From Mycobacterium sp. 852014-52450_SCH5900713 (GTDB lineage: Bacteria; Actinomycetota; Actinomycetes; Mycobacteriales; Mycobacteriaceae), in the NCBI RefSeq assembly GCF_001667075.1, contig NZ_LZIL01000011.1:62001-126000 (forward strand): DNA of 64,000 nt, given 5' to 3'. Of the stretch, positions 17,139-27,443 are shown in pieces. The position numbers were made by a program, and so were the translations under genes. Each line of letters opens with the position of its first letter. The first letter of the stretch is position 1. The notes under the pieces are model-generated. The model was not told where the DNA came from. It ran no database searches and was given only the letters and a program-made list of their open reading frames with translations.

Positions 17139-18599
17139 ATGCGACGCGATCCCGCCGTAGCCGTCGTCGGAGCGGGCATGTCGGGCATGTGCATCGCAAT
17201 CGCGTTGCTGCGCAGCGGGATAACGAATGTCATCATTTATGAGAAAGCCGACGAGGTCGGCGGGACCTGGCGCGAGAACACCTACCCGGGTCTGGTGTGT
17301 GACATCCCTTCGCGGGTCTACCAGTACACGTTCGCCCGAAATCCCAACTGGTCGCACCTGTTCTCGCCCGGCCGCGAAATCCAGGCCTATTTCCGCGACG
17401 TCGCCGACCGCTTCGGGTTGCGCGACCGCATCCGGTTCGGCACCGAGATCTCCAATGCGCGCTTCGAGGGCGGCCGCTGGCGGCTGCGCACGGACGCCGG
17501 GGAGGAATCGAGCGTCGACTTCCTGATCTGCGCCACCGGCGTGCTCCATCACCCCCGCCTACCCTCGATCCCCGGCCTACAGGACTTCGGCGGGCGGGCT
17601 TTTCACTCGGCGCGGTGGGATCATTCCGTCGAGTTGCGCGGTCGCCGGATCGCGATCATCGGCAACGGGTCGACGGGCGTGCAGCTCGTCTGCGGCCTGA
17701 CCGGCGTGGCGGGCCGGGTCATGCTGTTCCAGCGCACCCCGCAGTGGGTGCTTCGGCTGCCCAACCCCCGGTACAGCCGGCTCACCAACATCACCCACAA
17801 CAGGTTCGGCTGGCTCGACCGGATGGCCTACCGCTGCTACAGCTTCGGCTTCGACCTGTTCGCCGCCGGTCTCACCAAGCCGGGCCTGCGCCGAAAGATC
17901 ATGGGGGCGCTGTGCCGCGCCAGCCTGCGCGAGGTCCGCGACCCCGAGCTGCGCCGCGCCCTGACCCCCGACTACACGCCGATGTGCAAACGGCTGGTGA
18001 TGTCCAATGGCTTCTACCGCGCCATCCAGCGCGACGACGTCGAACTGGTCACCGCCGCTATCGATCACGTGGAACCGCGCGGCATCGTGACCGGCGACGG
18101 CGTCCTGCACGAGGCGGACATCATCGTGCTCGCCACCGGATTCGACACCCACGCGTTCTTCCGGCCGATGCGGCTGATCGGCCGAGACGGCATCGCCGCC
18201 GACGACGTGTGGCGTGACGGCCCGCGGGCCTACCAGACCGTGGCGCTGCCGGGCTTCCCCAACTTCTTCATGATGCTGGGTCCGCACAGCCCGGTCGGCA
18301 ACCTCGCGCTCACCACCGTCGCCGAATCGCAGGCCGACCACATCCTGCGGTGGATTCAGCGCTGGCGGCGCGGCGAATTCGACACCGTCGAGCCGACCGG
18401 GCCGGCGACCGACAACTTCAACGCCAAGCTGCGCGCCGCGATGCCGAACACCGTGTGGACCACCGGTTGCCAGAGTTGGTATCTGAACAAGGACGGGGTG
18501 CCCGAGGTGTGGCCCTTCACGCCGGGCGCACACCGCGCCATGCTGGCGAACACCGATCTCGAACAGTACGACTTGCGCCGTCACGTCACCGCCGGCTGA
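17139..18599 (+). CDS. Flavin-containing / Baeyer-Villiger-type monooxygenase
   Basis: A 486-residue FAD/NADPH monooxygenase. The FAD Rossmann motif GAGMSG lies at residues 11-16. The Baeyer-Villiger fingerprint F-x-G-x3-H-x3-W is complete (Phe150 to Trp160, FGGRAFHSARW), and the NADPH Rossmann motif GNGSTG lies at 175-180. ATGFDTHAFF marks the C-terminal FAD contact. Such enzymes insert oxygen next to a ketone or oxidise heteroatoms; H37Rv relatives include EthA and MymA. I do not recall this gene at this position in H37Rv. The natural substrate is unknown. Confidence 0.9.
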   Translation: MRRDPAVAVVGAGMSGMCIAIALLRSGITNVIIYEKADEVGGTWRENTYPGLVCDIPSRVYQYTFARNPNWSHLFSPGREIQAYFRDVADRFGLRDRIRFGTEISNARFEGGRWRLRTDAGEESSVDFLICATGVLHHPRLPSIPGLQDFGGRAFHSARWDHSVELRGRRIAIIGNGSTGVQLVCGLTGVAGRVMLFQRTPQWVLRLPNPRYSRLTNITHNRFGWLDRMAYRCYSFGFDLFAAGLTKPGLRRKIMGALCRASLREVRDPELRRALTPDYTPMCKRLVMSNGFYRAIQRDDVELVTAAIDHVEPRGIVTGDGVLHEADIIVLATGFDTHAFFRPMRLIGRDGIAADDVWRDGPRAYQTVALPGFPNFFMMLGPHSPVGNLALTTVAESQADHILRWIQRWRRGEFDTVEPTGPATDNFNAKLRAAMPNTVWTTGCQSWYLNKDGVPEVWPFTPGAHRAMLANTDLEQYDLRRHVTAG

Positions 18600-19098
18600 G
18601 CCGGTAGCCCAGATGGGCGACCTTGATGCCGGGCAAAGGCTCCCAGTCCATTGTGCGTCCGTCGGCGTGAAAGTCGTTCTTCTCGTAAAAGGTTCGCGCT
18701 TGGGTGTTGCGCTCCGCGCACCACAGGACGACGTCAACCGACGGGCTTTCGGCCAGAGCGGTGGCGAGCAGGCGCTCGCCGACACCGCGCCGTTGGCATT
18801 CCGCCGCGATGTACAGCGAGTTGAGTTCGACCTGCTCGGGATTGGCAGGGTCCGGTCCGAAGATGGTCATTCCGATTGTCGCCGAACCTGATTCGGCGAC
18901 CCACATGCTCCAGTTGCGGCGCTGCAGGATTCGCGGGTACGCCAGCACCGCCCAGCGCCGCGGCGATCCGAGGACGTCGAGGGTGGCGTCCGGCAGGATG
19001 CCGGCCCAGGACTGCCGCCAGACCGGATAGTGCATCTCGGCGACGTTCGCGAGATCGGCCGGTCCGGCTTGGCGGATCGTGATGTCGCCCACCGTCAC
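18586..19098 (-). CDS. GNAT-family N-acetyltransferase, Rv2775-like
   Basis: A 170-residue GNAT protein with ITIRQAGPADLANVAEMHYPVWRQSWAGILP, acceptor-side strands and the acetyl-CoA loop QRRGVGERLL. A C-terminal CAERNTQARTFYEKNDFHADG matches the usual alpha4/beta7 region. It acetylates an unknown amine. Its GTG start overlaps the stop of the TetR gene by 4 bases (GTGA on the minus strand), so it is coupled to that regulator. It overlaps the 3' end of the convergent monooxygenase gene by 14 bases. Confidence 0.87.
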   Translation of the reverse strand: MTVGDITIRQAGPADLANVAEMHYPVWRQSWAGILPDATLDVLGSPRRWAVLAYPRILQRRNWSMWVAESGSATIGMTIFGPDPANPEQVELNSLYIAAECQRRGVGERLLATALAESPSVDVVLWCAERNTQARTFYEKNDFHADGRTMDWEPLPGIKVAHLGYRLSRR

Positions 19099-19766
19099 CG
19101 GCGGGATTGCTCCAGATAGGCGGCCAGCGCGCTGGTCAGGCCCCGCCGCGCCATGTCCAGGTCGGCGTACGAGCCGAGTTGGCGCTCGGACACCAGCCCG
19201 CGCATCGCGCCGGGGATCAGGGCGGCCACCTCGCGCACCCGGTCCGGGTCGACGTCGAGACCGGCGAAGGCATTCTGGCAGGTCTCCAGCCAGCTCTTGC
19301 CCCAGGAGAACAACTCGGCGGCGGTGCGCGGGAAGAGCCGCTCGAGCTCGTCGGGGTCGCGGGGGAGCGCCGCACGGAGGTTCTCGATCGCGCGGGAATC
19401 CGGCGACGCCAACCCCGTGTAGAGGGTGTCGATGATGGCGCCGACCCGCTCGCGCAGGGGCGCGTCCGGTGAGATCGGCGTTGACAGGGTCGAGAAGGTT
19501 GCGGCGCGACGCTCGGCGGTGCGGTGCAGTACCGCCGCCCAGAACCCGTCGGTGTCGCCGAACTGGTACTGCACGGCGCCCCAGGTCGCGCCGATCTCCT
19601 TGGCGATGCGATTGGCCGACACCGAGCCCGGGTCGCCGGAGGCCAACGACTTGAGTGCGGCTTCGAGCATGCTCTCGCGCGTGGCGTTGCCACGCCGGTT
19701 GGGGCGCCGGTTCGCGGTTCCGGCCCCGCTCACCTGCCGCGTCATCTGCCGAGCGTATCGCACCAC
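19095..19766 (-). CDS. TetR/AcrR-family transcriptional regulator
   Basis: A 223-residue regulator. Its N-terminal TetR helix-turn-helix spans about residues 28-75 (ATRESMLEAALKSLASGDPGSVSANRIAKEIGATWGAVQYQFGDTDGFW), followed by an all-helical ligand domain. Two starts are plausible: the GTG at 19766 or the ATG at 19745 (MTRQVSG). It is divergent from the Rieske oxygenase gene, the classic place for a TetR repressor of a catabolic operon, and is coupled to the GNAT gene. I found no clean palindrome in the 72 bases between them. Confidence 0.88.
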   Translation of the reverse strand: MVRYARQMTRQVSGAGTANRRPNRRGNATRESMLEAALKSLASGDPGSVSANRIAKEIGATWGAVQYQFGDTDGFWAAVLHRTAERRAATFSTLSTPISPDAPLRERVGAIIDTLYTGLASPDSRAIENLRAALPRDPDELERLFPRTAAELFSWGKSWLETCQNAFAGLDVDPDRVREVAALIPGAMRGLVSERQLGSYADLDMARRGLTSALAAYLEQSRR

Positions 19767-19838
19767 CGTAGTTTCATAGAGGGTACTTTGATTTCGTGGG
19801 GGCGCGGCCTATCATTCGTTCTCAAGGAGGGATCCCCC

Positions 19839-20846
19839 ATGGCTAAGCCGCCGTTGTCGATGGAACCAACCGGCTGGTTCCAGGTCGCCTGGTCCGACGA
19901 GATCGGTATGGGCGACGTGCACAAGATGAAGTACTTCGGCCAGGAGATGGTCGCGTGGCGGGCCGAATCCGGGCAGCTCACCGTGATGAACGCCTACTGC
20001 GAACACCTCGGCGCGCATCTCGGTTACGGCGGCACGGTCGTCGGCGAGGTGCTGCAGTGCCCGTTCCACGGGTGGCAGTGGAGCCAGGAGGGCCGCAACG
20101 TCCGCATTCCGTACCAGGATCGCCCCAACCGCGGTCGGCGTATTCGCACCTACCCCGTGGTGGAACGCAACGAGTCGGTCTACATCTGGCACGACGTCGA
20201 GCGCCGCGAGCCGTACTTCGATGCGCCGGACGTGTTCGGCGCGTTCAGCGACGGCAGCAACCCGGACGACTACTACCCCCAGCGGCGGTTGTACCGGCCG
20301 GCCCTGGAGCTCCATCCCCAGTACGTGCTCGAAAACGGTGTCGACTTCGCACATTTCAAGTTCGTGCACAACACGCCGATCGTGCCGGTGTTCACCCGCC
20401 ACGACTTCGCCGAGCCGGTGTCGTTCGTCGACTTCACCATCACCTTCGAAGGTGACGACGGGCAGAAGATCGAGGACGTCAACAGCGGCGTCGAGGCCAT
20501 CAACGGCGGGCTGGGCATCGCGGTGACCAAGAGCTGGGGGATGATCGACAACCGCACCATCTCCGCGGTCACCCCGGTCGACGAGTTCACCTCCGATGTC
20601 CGCTTCATGGTCTACATCGGCCGCACCCCGGGCAAAGATCCGGCCCGCGCCGAGCTCAAGGCGATCGAGTTCGGCCGTGAAGTGATCCGGCAGTTCGAGC
20701 AGGACATCGAGATCTGGCAGCACCAGCGCTACTCCGACCCCCCGGCGCTGGCCACCGACGAGTACGAGGGCTTCACCGCAATCCGCAAGTGGGCCAGGCA
20801 GTTCTACCCCGAGGCATTCGCAACGCAGAAAGGCTCAACGGAATGA
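19839..20846 (+). CDS. Rieske non-heme iron oxygenase, KshA-like
   Basis: The ATG at 19839 follows a strong AAGGAGG, giving 335 residues. The Rieske [2Fe-2S] ligands are Cys54/His56 (CEH) and Cys74/His77 (CPFH). The mononuclear iron site is Asn166, Asp169, His172 and His177 in NGVDFAHFKFVHN. This layout matches KshA-type terminal oxygenases that hydroxylate steroid-like rings; the substrate here is unknown. No ferredoxin-reductase gene is adjacent, so electrons must come from elsewhere. Its stop overlaps the next gene (ATGA). Confidence 0.9.
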   Translation: MAKPPLSMEPTGWFQVAWSDEIGMGDVHKMKYFGQEMVAWRAESGQLTVMNAYCEHLGAHLGYGGTVVGEVLQCPFHGWQWSQEGRNVRIPYQDRPNRGRRIRTYPVVERNESVYIWHDVERREPYFDAPDVFGAFSDGSNPDDYYPQRRLYRPALELHPQYVLENGVDFAHFKFVHNTPIVPVFTRHDFAEPVSFVDFTITFEGDDGQKIEDVNSGVEAINGGLGIAVTKSWGMIDNRTISAVTPVDEFTSDVRFMVYIGRTPGKDPARAELKAIEFGREVIRQFEQDIEIWQHQRYSDPPALATDEYEGFTAIRKWARQFYPEAFATQKGSTE

Positions 20847-21925
20847 GTACAGCACCGATCCGCGTCTTCCAAGTGGCCACCGGGAATGTCGGCTCGGAGA
20901 TGATCAAGCGGATCGCCACCCAGCCCGACCTCGAACTCGTTGGCGTGCACTGCTATTCGCCGGAGAAGGTCGGGCGCGATGCCGGCGAGCTCGCCGGTGT
21001 GGCGCCCAACGGGGTGAAGGCCACCGGTTCGATCGAGGAGATCATCGCCGCCAAACCGGACGTGCTCACCTTCCACGGTGTGTTTCCCGACGAGGACCTC
21101 TACTTACAGGTGCTTGAGGCCGGCATCAATATCGTCACCACCGCCGACTGGATCACCGGCTGGCACCGCGACAAGAACCATCCGCACCCGTCGGGCAAGC
21201 CGGTGAGCCGGCTGCTCGCGGAGGCCTGCGAAAAGGGCGGCGCGACGTTCTACGGGACCGGGATGAACCCGGGCCTGAACCAGATACTGGGCGTGGTGTG
21301 TTCGGCCGACGTCGCCGATATCGAGAACGTCACCACCATCGAGTCCGTGGATGTGTCGTGCCACCACTCCAAGGACACCTGGATCGAGGTGGGCTACGGC
21401 CAGCCGGTGGACGATCCGGAGATCCCGTCCAAGCTGGAGAAGTACACCCGAGTCTTCGCCGACAGCGTGCTGATGATGGCCGACTGCTTCGACCTGACCC
21501 TCGACGAGGTGAAGTTCAGCTACGAGCTGGGCGCCTGCACCAAGGACGTCGACCTGGGCTGGTACACCCTGCCCAAGGGCTCCCTGGGCGGCAACTACAT
21601 CAGGTACCAGGGCATGGTGGACGGGATTCCCCGCGTCGAGACGCACCTGGAGTGGCAGATGACGCCGCACACGGATCCGAGCTGGAACATCAAGGGCTGC
21701 TACATCACCCAGATCAAGGGCGACCCGTGCATCTACAACAAGCACATGATCTTCCCCAAGTCCGGGGTGGACCGGTCGAACCCCGACAACTTCGCCTCCA
21801 TCGGGATGACCGTCACCGGCATGCCCGCGCTGGCCTCGATCAAGTCGGTAGTGGCGGCGCCGCCGGGGCTCATCACCAGCGCCGACCTGCCGCTGCGCGG
21901 ATTCGCCGGGCGGTTCGCGATTTAG
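20843..21925 (+). CDS. Dihydrodipicolinate reductase-like NAD(P)-dependent oxidoreductase
   Basis: A 360-residue Rossmann protein with VFQVATGNVGSEMIKRIATQPDLELVGVHCYS at the N-terminus, related to the nucleotide domain of DapB and to amine/diaminopimelate-type dehydrogenases. The C-terminal part is unlike true DapB and lacks its HHxxK catalytic loop, so it should not be called dapB; the real dapB is at 23377. Such DapB-like proteins are frequent in mycobacteria near oxygenases and probably act on a lipid or steroid intermediate (inference). Translationally coupled to the Rieske gene by ATGA. Confidence 0.83.
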   Translation: MSTAPIRVFQVATGNVGSEMIKRIATQPDLELVGVHCYSPEKVGRDAGELAGVAPNGVKATGSIEEIIAAKPDVLTFHGVFPDEDLYLQVLEAGINIVTTADWITGWHRDKNHPHPSGKPVSRLLAEACEKGGATFYGTGMNPGLNQILGVVCSADVADIENVTTIESVDVSCHHSKDTWIEVGYGQPVDDPEIPSKLEKYTRVFADSVLMMADCFDLTLDEVKFSYELGACTKDVDLGWYTLPKGSLGGNYIRYQGMVDGIPRVETHLEWQMTPHTDPSWNIKGCYITQIKGDPCIYNKHMIFPKSGVDRSNPDNFASIGMTVTGMPALASIKSVVAAPPGLITSADLPLRGFAGRFAI

Positions 21926-21926
21926 G

Positions 21927-24114
<2,188 letters not shown>

Positions 24115-24121
24115 ACCTGCG

Positions 24122-24577
24122 ATGAACACCGCCCTGCGCACCCAGTTCCTCATCGCGTTCCTCTGCGTGGCGATGCTGGTTTACTTCGTGCTGCTGGGGC
24201 GGCTGGCCGTCGCGATGATCGCCTCGGGCCGGGCGGCCGCCGTGGGCCTGGGCCTGGCGGTGCTGATCATGCCCCTGATCGGACTGTGGGCCATGGTGGC
24301 GACCCTGCGGTCCGGGTTCGCCCACCAGAAGCTGGCCCACCTGATCGCGGCCGACGGCATGGAGCTCGACACCGCCGCGCTGCCGCGACGGGCGTCGGGC
24401 CGCATCGAGCGCGAGGCCGCCGACGCACTGTTCGCCTCGGTGCGCACCGAAGTCGAGGACCACCCCGACGACTGGCGGCGCTGGTACCGGCTGGCCCGCG
24501 CCTACGACTACGCGGGGGACCGCAGGCGGGCGCGGGAGGCCATGAAGACGGCGCTGGAATTGCAGGGCCGCCAATGA
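24122..24577 (+). CDS. Small membrane protein with C-terminal TPR-like segment, Rv2772c-like
   Basis: This 151-residue protein has two hydrophobic helices near the N-terminus (FLIAFLCVAMLVYFVLLG and AVGLGLAVLIMPLIGLWAMVA). A soluble tail ends in WRRWYRLARAYDYAGDRRRAREAMKTALEL, which looks like one tetratricopeptide unit. It sits 7 bases after dapB, and its stop overlaps the next ATG. Function is unknown; the conserved linkage with dapB in mycobacteria is from memory. The topology reading comes directly from hydropathy. Confidence 0.85.
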   Translation: MNTALRTQFLIAFLCVAMLVYFVLLGRLAVAMIASGRAAAVGLGLAVLIMPLIGLWAMVATLRSGFAHQKLAHLIAADGMELDTAALPRRASGRIEREAADALFASVRTEVEDHPDDWRRWYRLARAYDYAGDRRRAREAMKTALELQGRQ

Positions 24578-25029
24578 CCAAGACGCTGCTGATCGTCCAC
24601 CACACGCCGTCCCCGCATTGCCACGAGATGTTCGAGGCGGTCGTCTCGGGTGCCACCGACCCCGAGATCGAGGGCGTCGAGGTCGTCCGGCGCCCGGCGC
24701 TGACCGTCTCGCCGGCCGAGATGCTCGAGGCCGACGGCTATGTGTTGGGCAGCCCGGCGAACCTGGGCTACATGAGCGGGGCGCTCAAGCACGCCTTCGA
24801 CTGCGCCTACTACCAGCTGCTCGACTCGACGCGCGGGCGCCCGTTCGGCTTGTACCTGCACGGCAACGAGGGCACCGAGGGCGCCGAACGCGGCGTCATG
24901 TCGATCACCACCGGGCTCGGTTGGACGAAAGCCGCAGAGACCGTGCTGGTTTCGGGCAAGCCGGACAAGAGCGACCTACAGGCGTGCTGGGAACTCGGGG
25001 CTACGGTCGCTGCCCAGTTGATGGAATGA
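24574..25029 (+). CDS. Flavodoxin/NADPH-dependent FMN reductase-like protein, Rv2771c-like
   Basis: A 151-residue flavodoxin-fold protein. KTLLIVHHTPSPHCHEMFEAVVSG is the first beta strand with an FMN phosphate loop, EADGYVLGSPANLGYMSGALKHAFDCAY is the isoalloxazine-binding segment, and PFGLYLHGNEGTEGAERGV is a further strand and loop. It likely binds FMN and acts in an unknown redox reaction. Coupled to the preceding membrane protein by ATGA, making a dapB-Rv2772c-Rv2771c type operon. It converges with the thioesterase gene. Confidence 0.85.
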   Translation: MTKTLLIVHHTPSPHCHEMFEAVVSGATDPEIEGVEVVRRPALTVSPAEMLEADGYVLGSPANLGYMSGALKHAFDCAYYQLLDSTRGRPFGLYLHGNEGTEGAERGVMSITTGLGWTKAAETVLVSGKPDKSDLQACWELGATVAAQLME

Positions 25030-25034
25030 GCCGT

Positions 25035-25868
25035 CTAGGCGAAAGCCGGCTTGAACGCCTCGGCCGGCTGGGCCAGGGCCAGCGCCGAGGTCGTGCCGAT
25101 CGGCCCGTGCCGGTCGAACAGGGTGGCCGCGCCGGTCGCGACACCGGCCGTCCCGTAGTGGCTCTGCGCCGCCAGGCCCAGGTATTCACCATCGGGCAGG
25201 CGGCTCGCGGTGACCGTGTAGTCGGCGTTGATGTAGCGCAATCCGCCGGTGCCCCAATGGGTCAGCGAACTCGTGATGTCGCCGACGAAGGCCAGGCGGG
25301 TGAACGGGGTCAGCGGGTGGCCGTGCACCATCGAGCGAAAGATCCGCGTCCAGGCGAACTTCTGGGAATGGGACTGTTCCCACTCGCCGGCCGCGATGCC
25401 CGGGGTGCCCGCGGCGGTGGCCCCGTAGCCCCAGATCAGGAACGGCATGTCGGTTCCGAAGCCCTCGGAATCGGCCGGAAGCGGCGGCATTTGAAGGGGC
25501 GCGGACCACACCGTCCCGTCGGGATGATCCCCTCGGCGCAGGAACAGCGCGCTGGCCCGCGCGACGGTGTTGCCGTTCTGCACCAGCACCCCGTCGACGA
25601 GCTTGATCCGCCGGCCTTCCTGCTGTACCGAGGTCCGAATCTGCACCGGCTCGGGCAACGCCGGACGCAACAGGTCGACCGTGAGGCGGGCCGGCTGGAA
25701 GTCGGCTTCGATGCCGGATTGCTCTATGCCCCAACCGAGCAGGCCACCGACGATCTGGCCGCCCATCGCCGCACCCCACGGCCCTCCCGTCAACCGGCCG
25801 GGCACATAGCAGTCACCGTCGACAGTGAAGAACGCCTCGGGCATGATGGCGGGATCGTCGATCGTCAC
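25035..25868 (-). CDS. Acyl-CoA thioesterase family protein (tandem hotdog, TesB-like)
   Basis: Starting from the GTG at 25868 (VTIDDPAIMPEAFF), it has 277 residues; a GTG at 25877 is equally possible. Two hotdog halves are visible. The first has GGPWGAAMGGQIVGGLLGWGIEQ and PARLTVDLLRPALPEPVQIRTSVQQEGRRIKLVDGVLVQNG. The second has TPFTRLAFVGDITSSLTHWGTGGLRYINADYTVTASRLPDGEYLGL. Such proteins hydrolyse or bind acyl-CoA. It is divergent from the acyl-CoA ligase gene, about 39 bases start to start, so one control region probably serves both sides of the acyl-CoA island. Confidence 0.85.
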   Translation of the reverse strand: MTIDDPAIMPEAFFTVDGDCYVPGRLTGGPWGAAMGGQIVGGLLGWGIEQSGIEADFQPARLTVDLLRPALPEPVQIRTSVQQEGRRIKLVDGVLVQNGNTVARASALFLRRGDHPDGTVWSAPLQMPPLPADSEGFGTDMPFLIWGYGATAAGTPGIAAGEWEQSHSQKFAWTRIFRSMVHGHPLTPFTRLAFVGDITSSLTHWGTGGLRYINADYTVTASRLPDGEYLGLAAQSHYGTAGVATGAATLFDRHGPIGTTSALALAQPAEAFKPAFA

Positions 25869-25907
25869 CGCTATCACGATAGGACACGCCGATAGTAAGG
25901 ACCGGGC

Positions 25908-27443
25908 ATGCCTCCAGTGATCGAAATTCCGCGCGACCATAACCCGTTCCCCACGACCGGTGTGTCCCGCGACGCCGACGGCGTCCCGCATTACGACGAT
26001 TTACCCGCCACGCTGCTGGACATGCTCGCCGAACAGGTCGACCGGCGCCCGGACAGCGAGGCGCTGGTCGAACTCGGTGCCGGTCGGTTGACCTATCGCC
26101 AGCTCTGGGACCGCGCCGCGCGCGTCGCCGGAGGGCTGCGCGCCGCCGGGCTGCGACCGGGTGACCGTGTCGCGGTGCGTTACCCGGCCGGCATCGACTG
26201 GGTGCTGGCGTTCTGGGGCACCATGATGGCGGGTGGCGTTGCGGTGGCGGTCAATACGCGCTCGGCGCAACCGGAAGTCGAGTTCGTCCTCTCCGACAGC
26301 GGGGCGACGGTGGACCTCGCGGCGGACACCCCGCTGCCCGACGGCCAGCCCTACGTGACCGAGCGACTCGGCGCCGCCGACGTCGCCGCGCTGTTCTACA
26401 CCTCGGGCACCACCGGCCACCCCAAGGGAGTGCCGACCACTCACCAGGCCTTCCTGACCAACACCGAGAACGGGATCCGCTGTCTCGACCAGCCCCGAGA
26501 CCTGGGCGAAGCGATGCGCACGCTCATCTCGGTGCCGCTGTTCCACGTGACCGGTTGCAACACACAGCTTTTGGTTGCGGCCCGACTGGGCGGGGCCTCG
26601 GTGATCATGCCCGCCCTCAACCTGGACGCCCTGATCGCCACCCTGGGCGCCGAGCGCATCTCCGTCATGGTCACCGTTCCGGCGGTCTACGCATTGATGC
26701 TGCGGCAGAACGCCTTTGCCGACGCCGACGTTTCCAGCGTCCGCTGGGTGGGTTACGGCGGCGCCCCGATCGCCCCGTCGTTGGTGCGGGCGGTCCAGGA
26801 CGCCTTCCCGCAAGCCACGGTCTTCAACGGCTACGGCATGACCGAGACCGCGTCGCTGATGACGGTGCTGCCCAGCCGGGATGCCGTCGAGCACGCCGAC
26901 TCGGTCGGCTACGCGGTCCCGTCCGTAGACCTCGGCCTTATTCCGTTCGGCGGCGACGACCCGGGCGTCGGTGAGTTGGTGGTGCGCGGGGCCAACGTGA
27001 CCGCCGGGTACTGGAACAGGCCGGAAGCGACCGCGGCCACCATCGTGGACGGCTGGCTGCACACCGGCGACGTCGTGCGGGTCGACGAGGCGGGCCGGGT
27101 GTACATCGTCGACCGGCTCAAGGACATCATCAACCGCGGCGGTGAGAACGTCTCCAGCGTCGAGGTGGAGGCCGTGCTGCTGGCGGCACCCCAGGTGCAG
27201 GACGCGTGCGTGCTGGCGGTTCCCGACGACGTCATGGGCGAGAAGGTGGGGGCGGTGTTGGTCGGCGGTGCGGACGGGATCGACGTGCCGGCGGTGCTCG
27301 ACCACTGCCGCGAGCAACTCGCCGACTTCAAGGTGCCGCAATACGTCACGGTGGTCGACGGCGCGCTGCCGCGCAACGCCGGCGGCAAGCTGCTCAAGGG
27401 CAAGCTGCGTGAGCAGGTGCAGTGGGGAGAGCCGCTGCGATGA
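25908..27443 (+). CDS. Acyl-CoA synthetase (AMP-forming, FadD-type)
   Basis: A 511-residue adenylate-forming ligase. The P-loop FYTSGTTGHPKGVP lies near residue 163, then NGYGMTET, the hinge GWLHTGDVVRVDEAGRVYIVDRLKD and the catalytic Lys in LPRNAGGKLLKGKLR. It activates a carboxylic acid to acyl-CoA via acyl-AMP. It is coupled by ATGA to the carboxylase, so its product is plausibly the carboxylase substrate, directly or after oxidation. In H37Rv this position is filled by PE/PPE genes (from memory), so this is accessory relative to that genome. Confidence 0.93.
   Translation: MPPVIEIPRDHNPFPTTGVSRDADGVPHYDDLPATLLDMLAEQVDRRPDSEALVELGAGRLTYRQLWDRAARVAGGLRAAGLRPGDRVAVRYPAGIDWVLAFWGTMMAGGVAVAVNTRSAQPEVEFVLSDSGATVDLAADTPLPDGQPYVTERLGAADVAALFYTSGTTGHPKGVPTTHQAFLTNTENGIRCLDQPRDLGEAMRTLISVPLFHVTGCNTQLLVAARLGGASVIMPALNLDALIATLGAERISVMVTVPAVYALMLRQNAFADADVSSVRWVGYGGAPIAPSLVRAVQDAFPQATVFNGYGMTETASLMTVLPSRDAVEHADSVGYAVPSVDLGLIPFGGDDPGVGELVVRGANVTAGYWNRPEATAATIVDGWLHTGDVVRVDEAGRVYIVDRLKDIINRGGENVSSVEVEAVLLAAPQVQDACVLAVPDDVMGEKVGAVLVGGADGIDVPAVLDHCREQLADFKVPQYVTVVDGALPRNAGGKLLKGKLREQVQWGEPLR

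Noticed and set aside
19767..19838. TetR operator between the TetR and Rieske genes
   Set aside because: I could not find a convincing inverted repeat; the best matches were short and mismatched. The regulator may still bind here.
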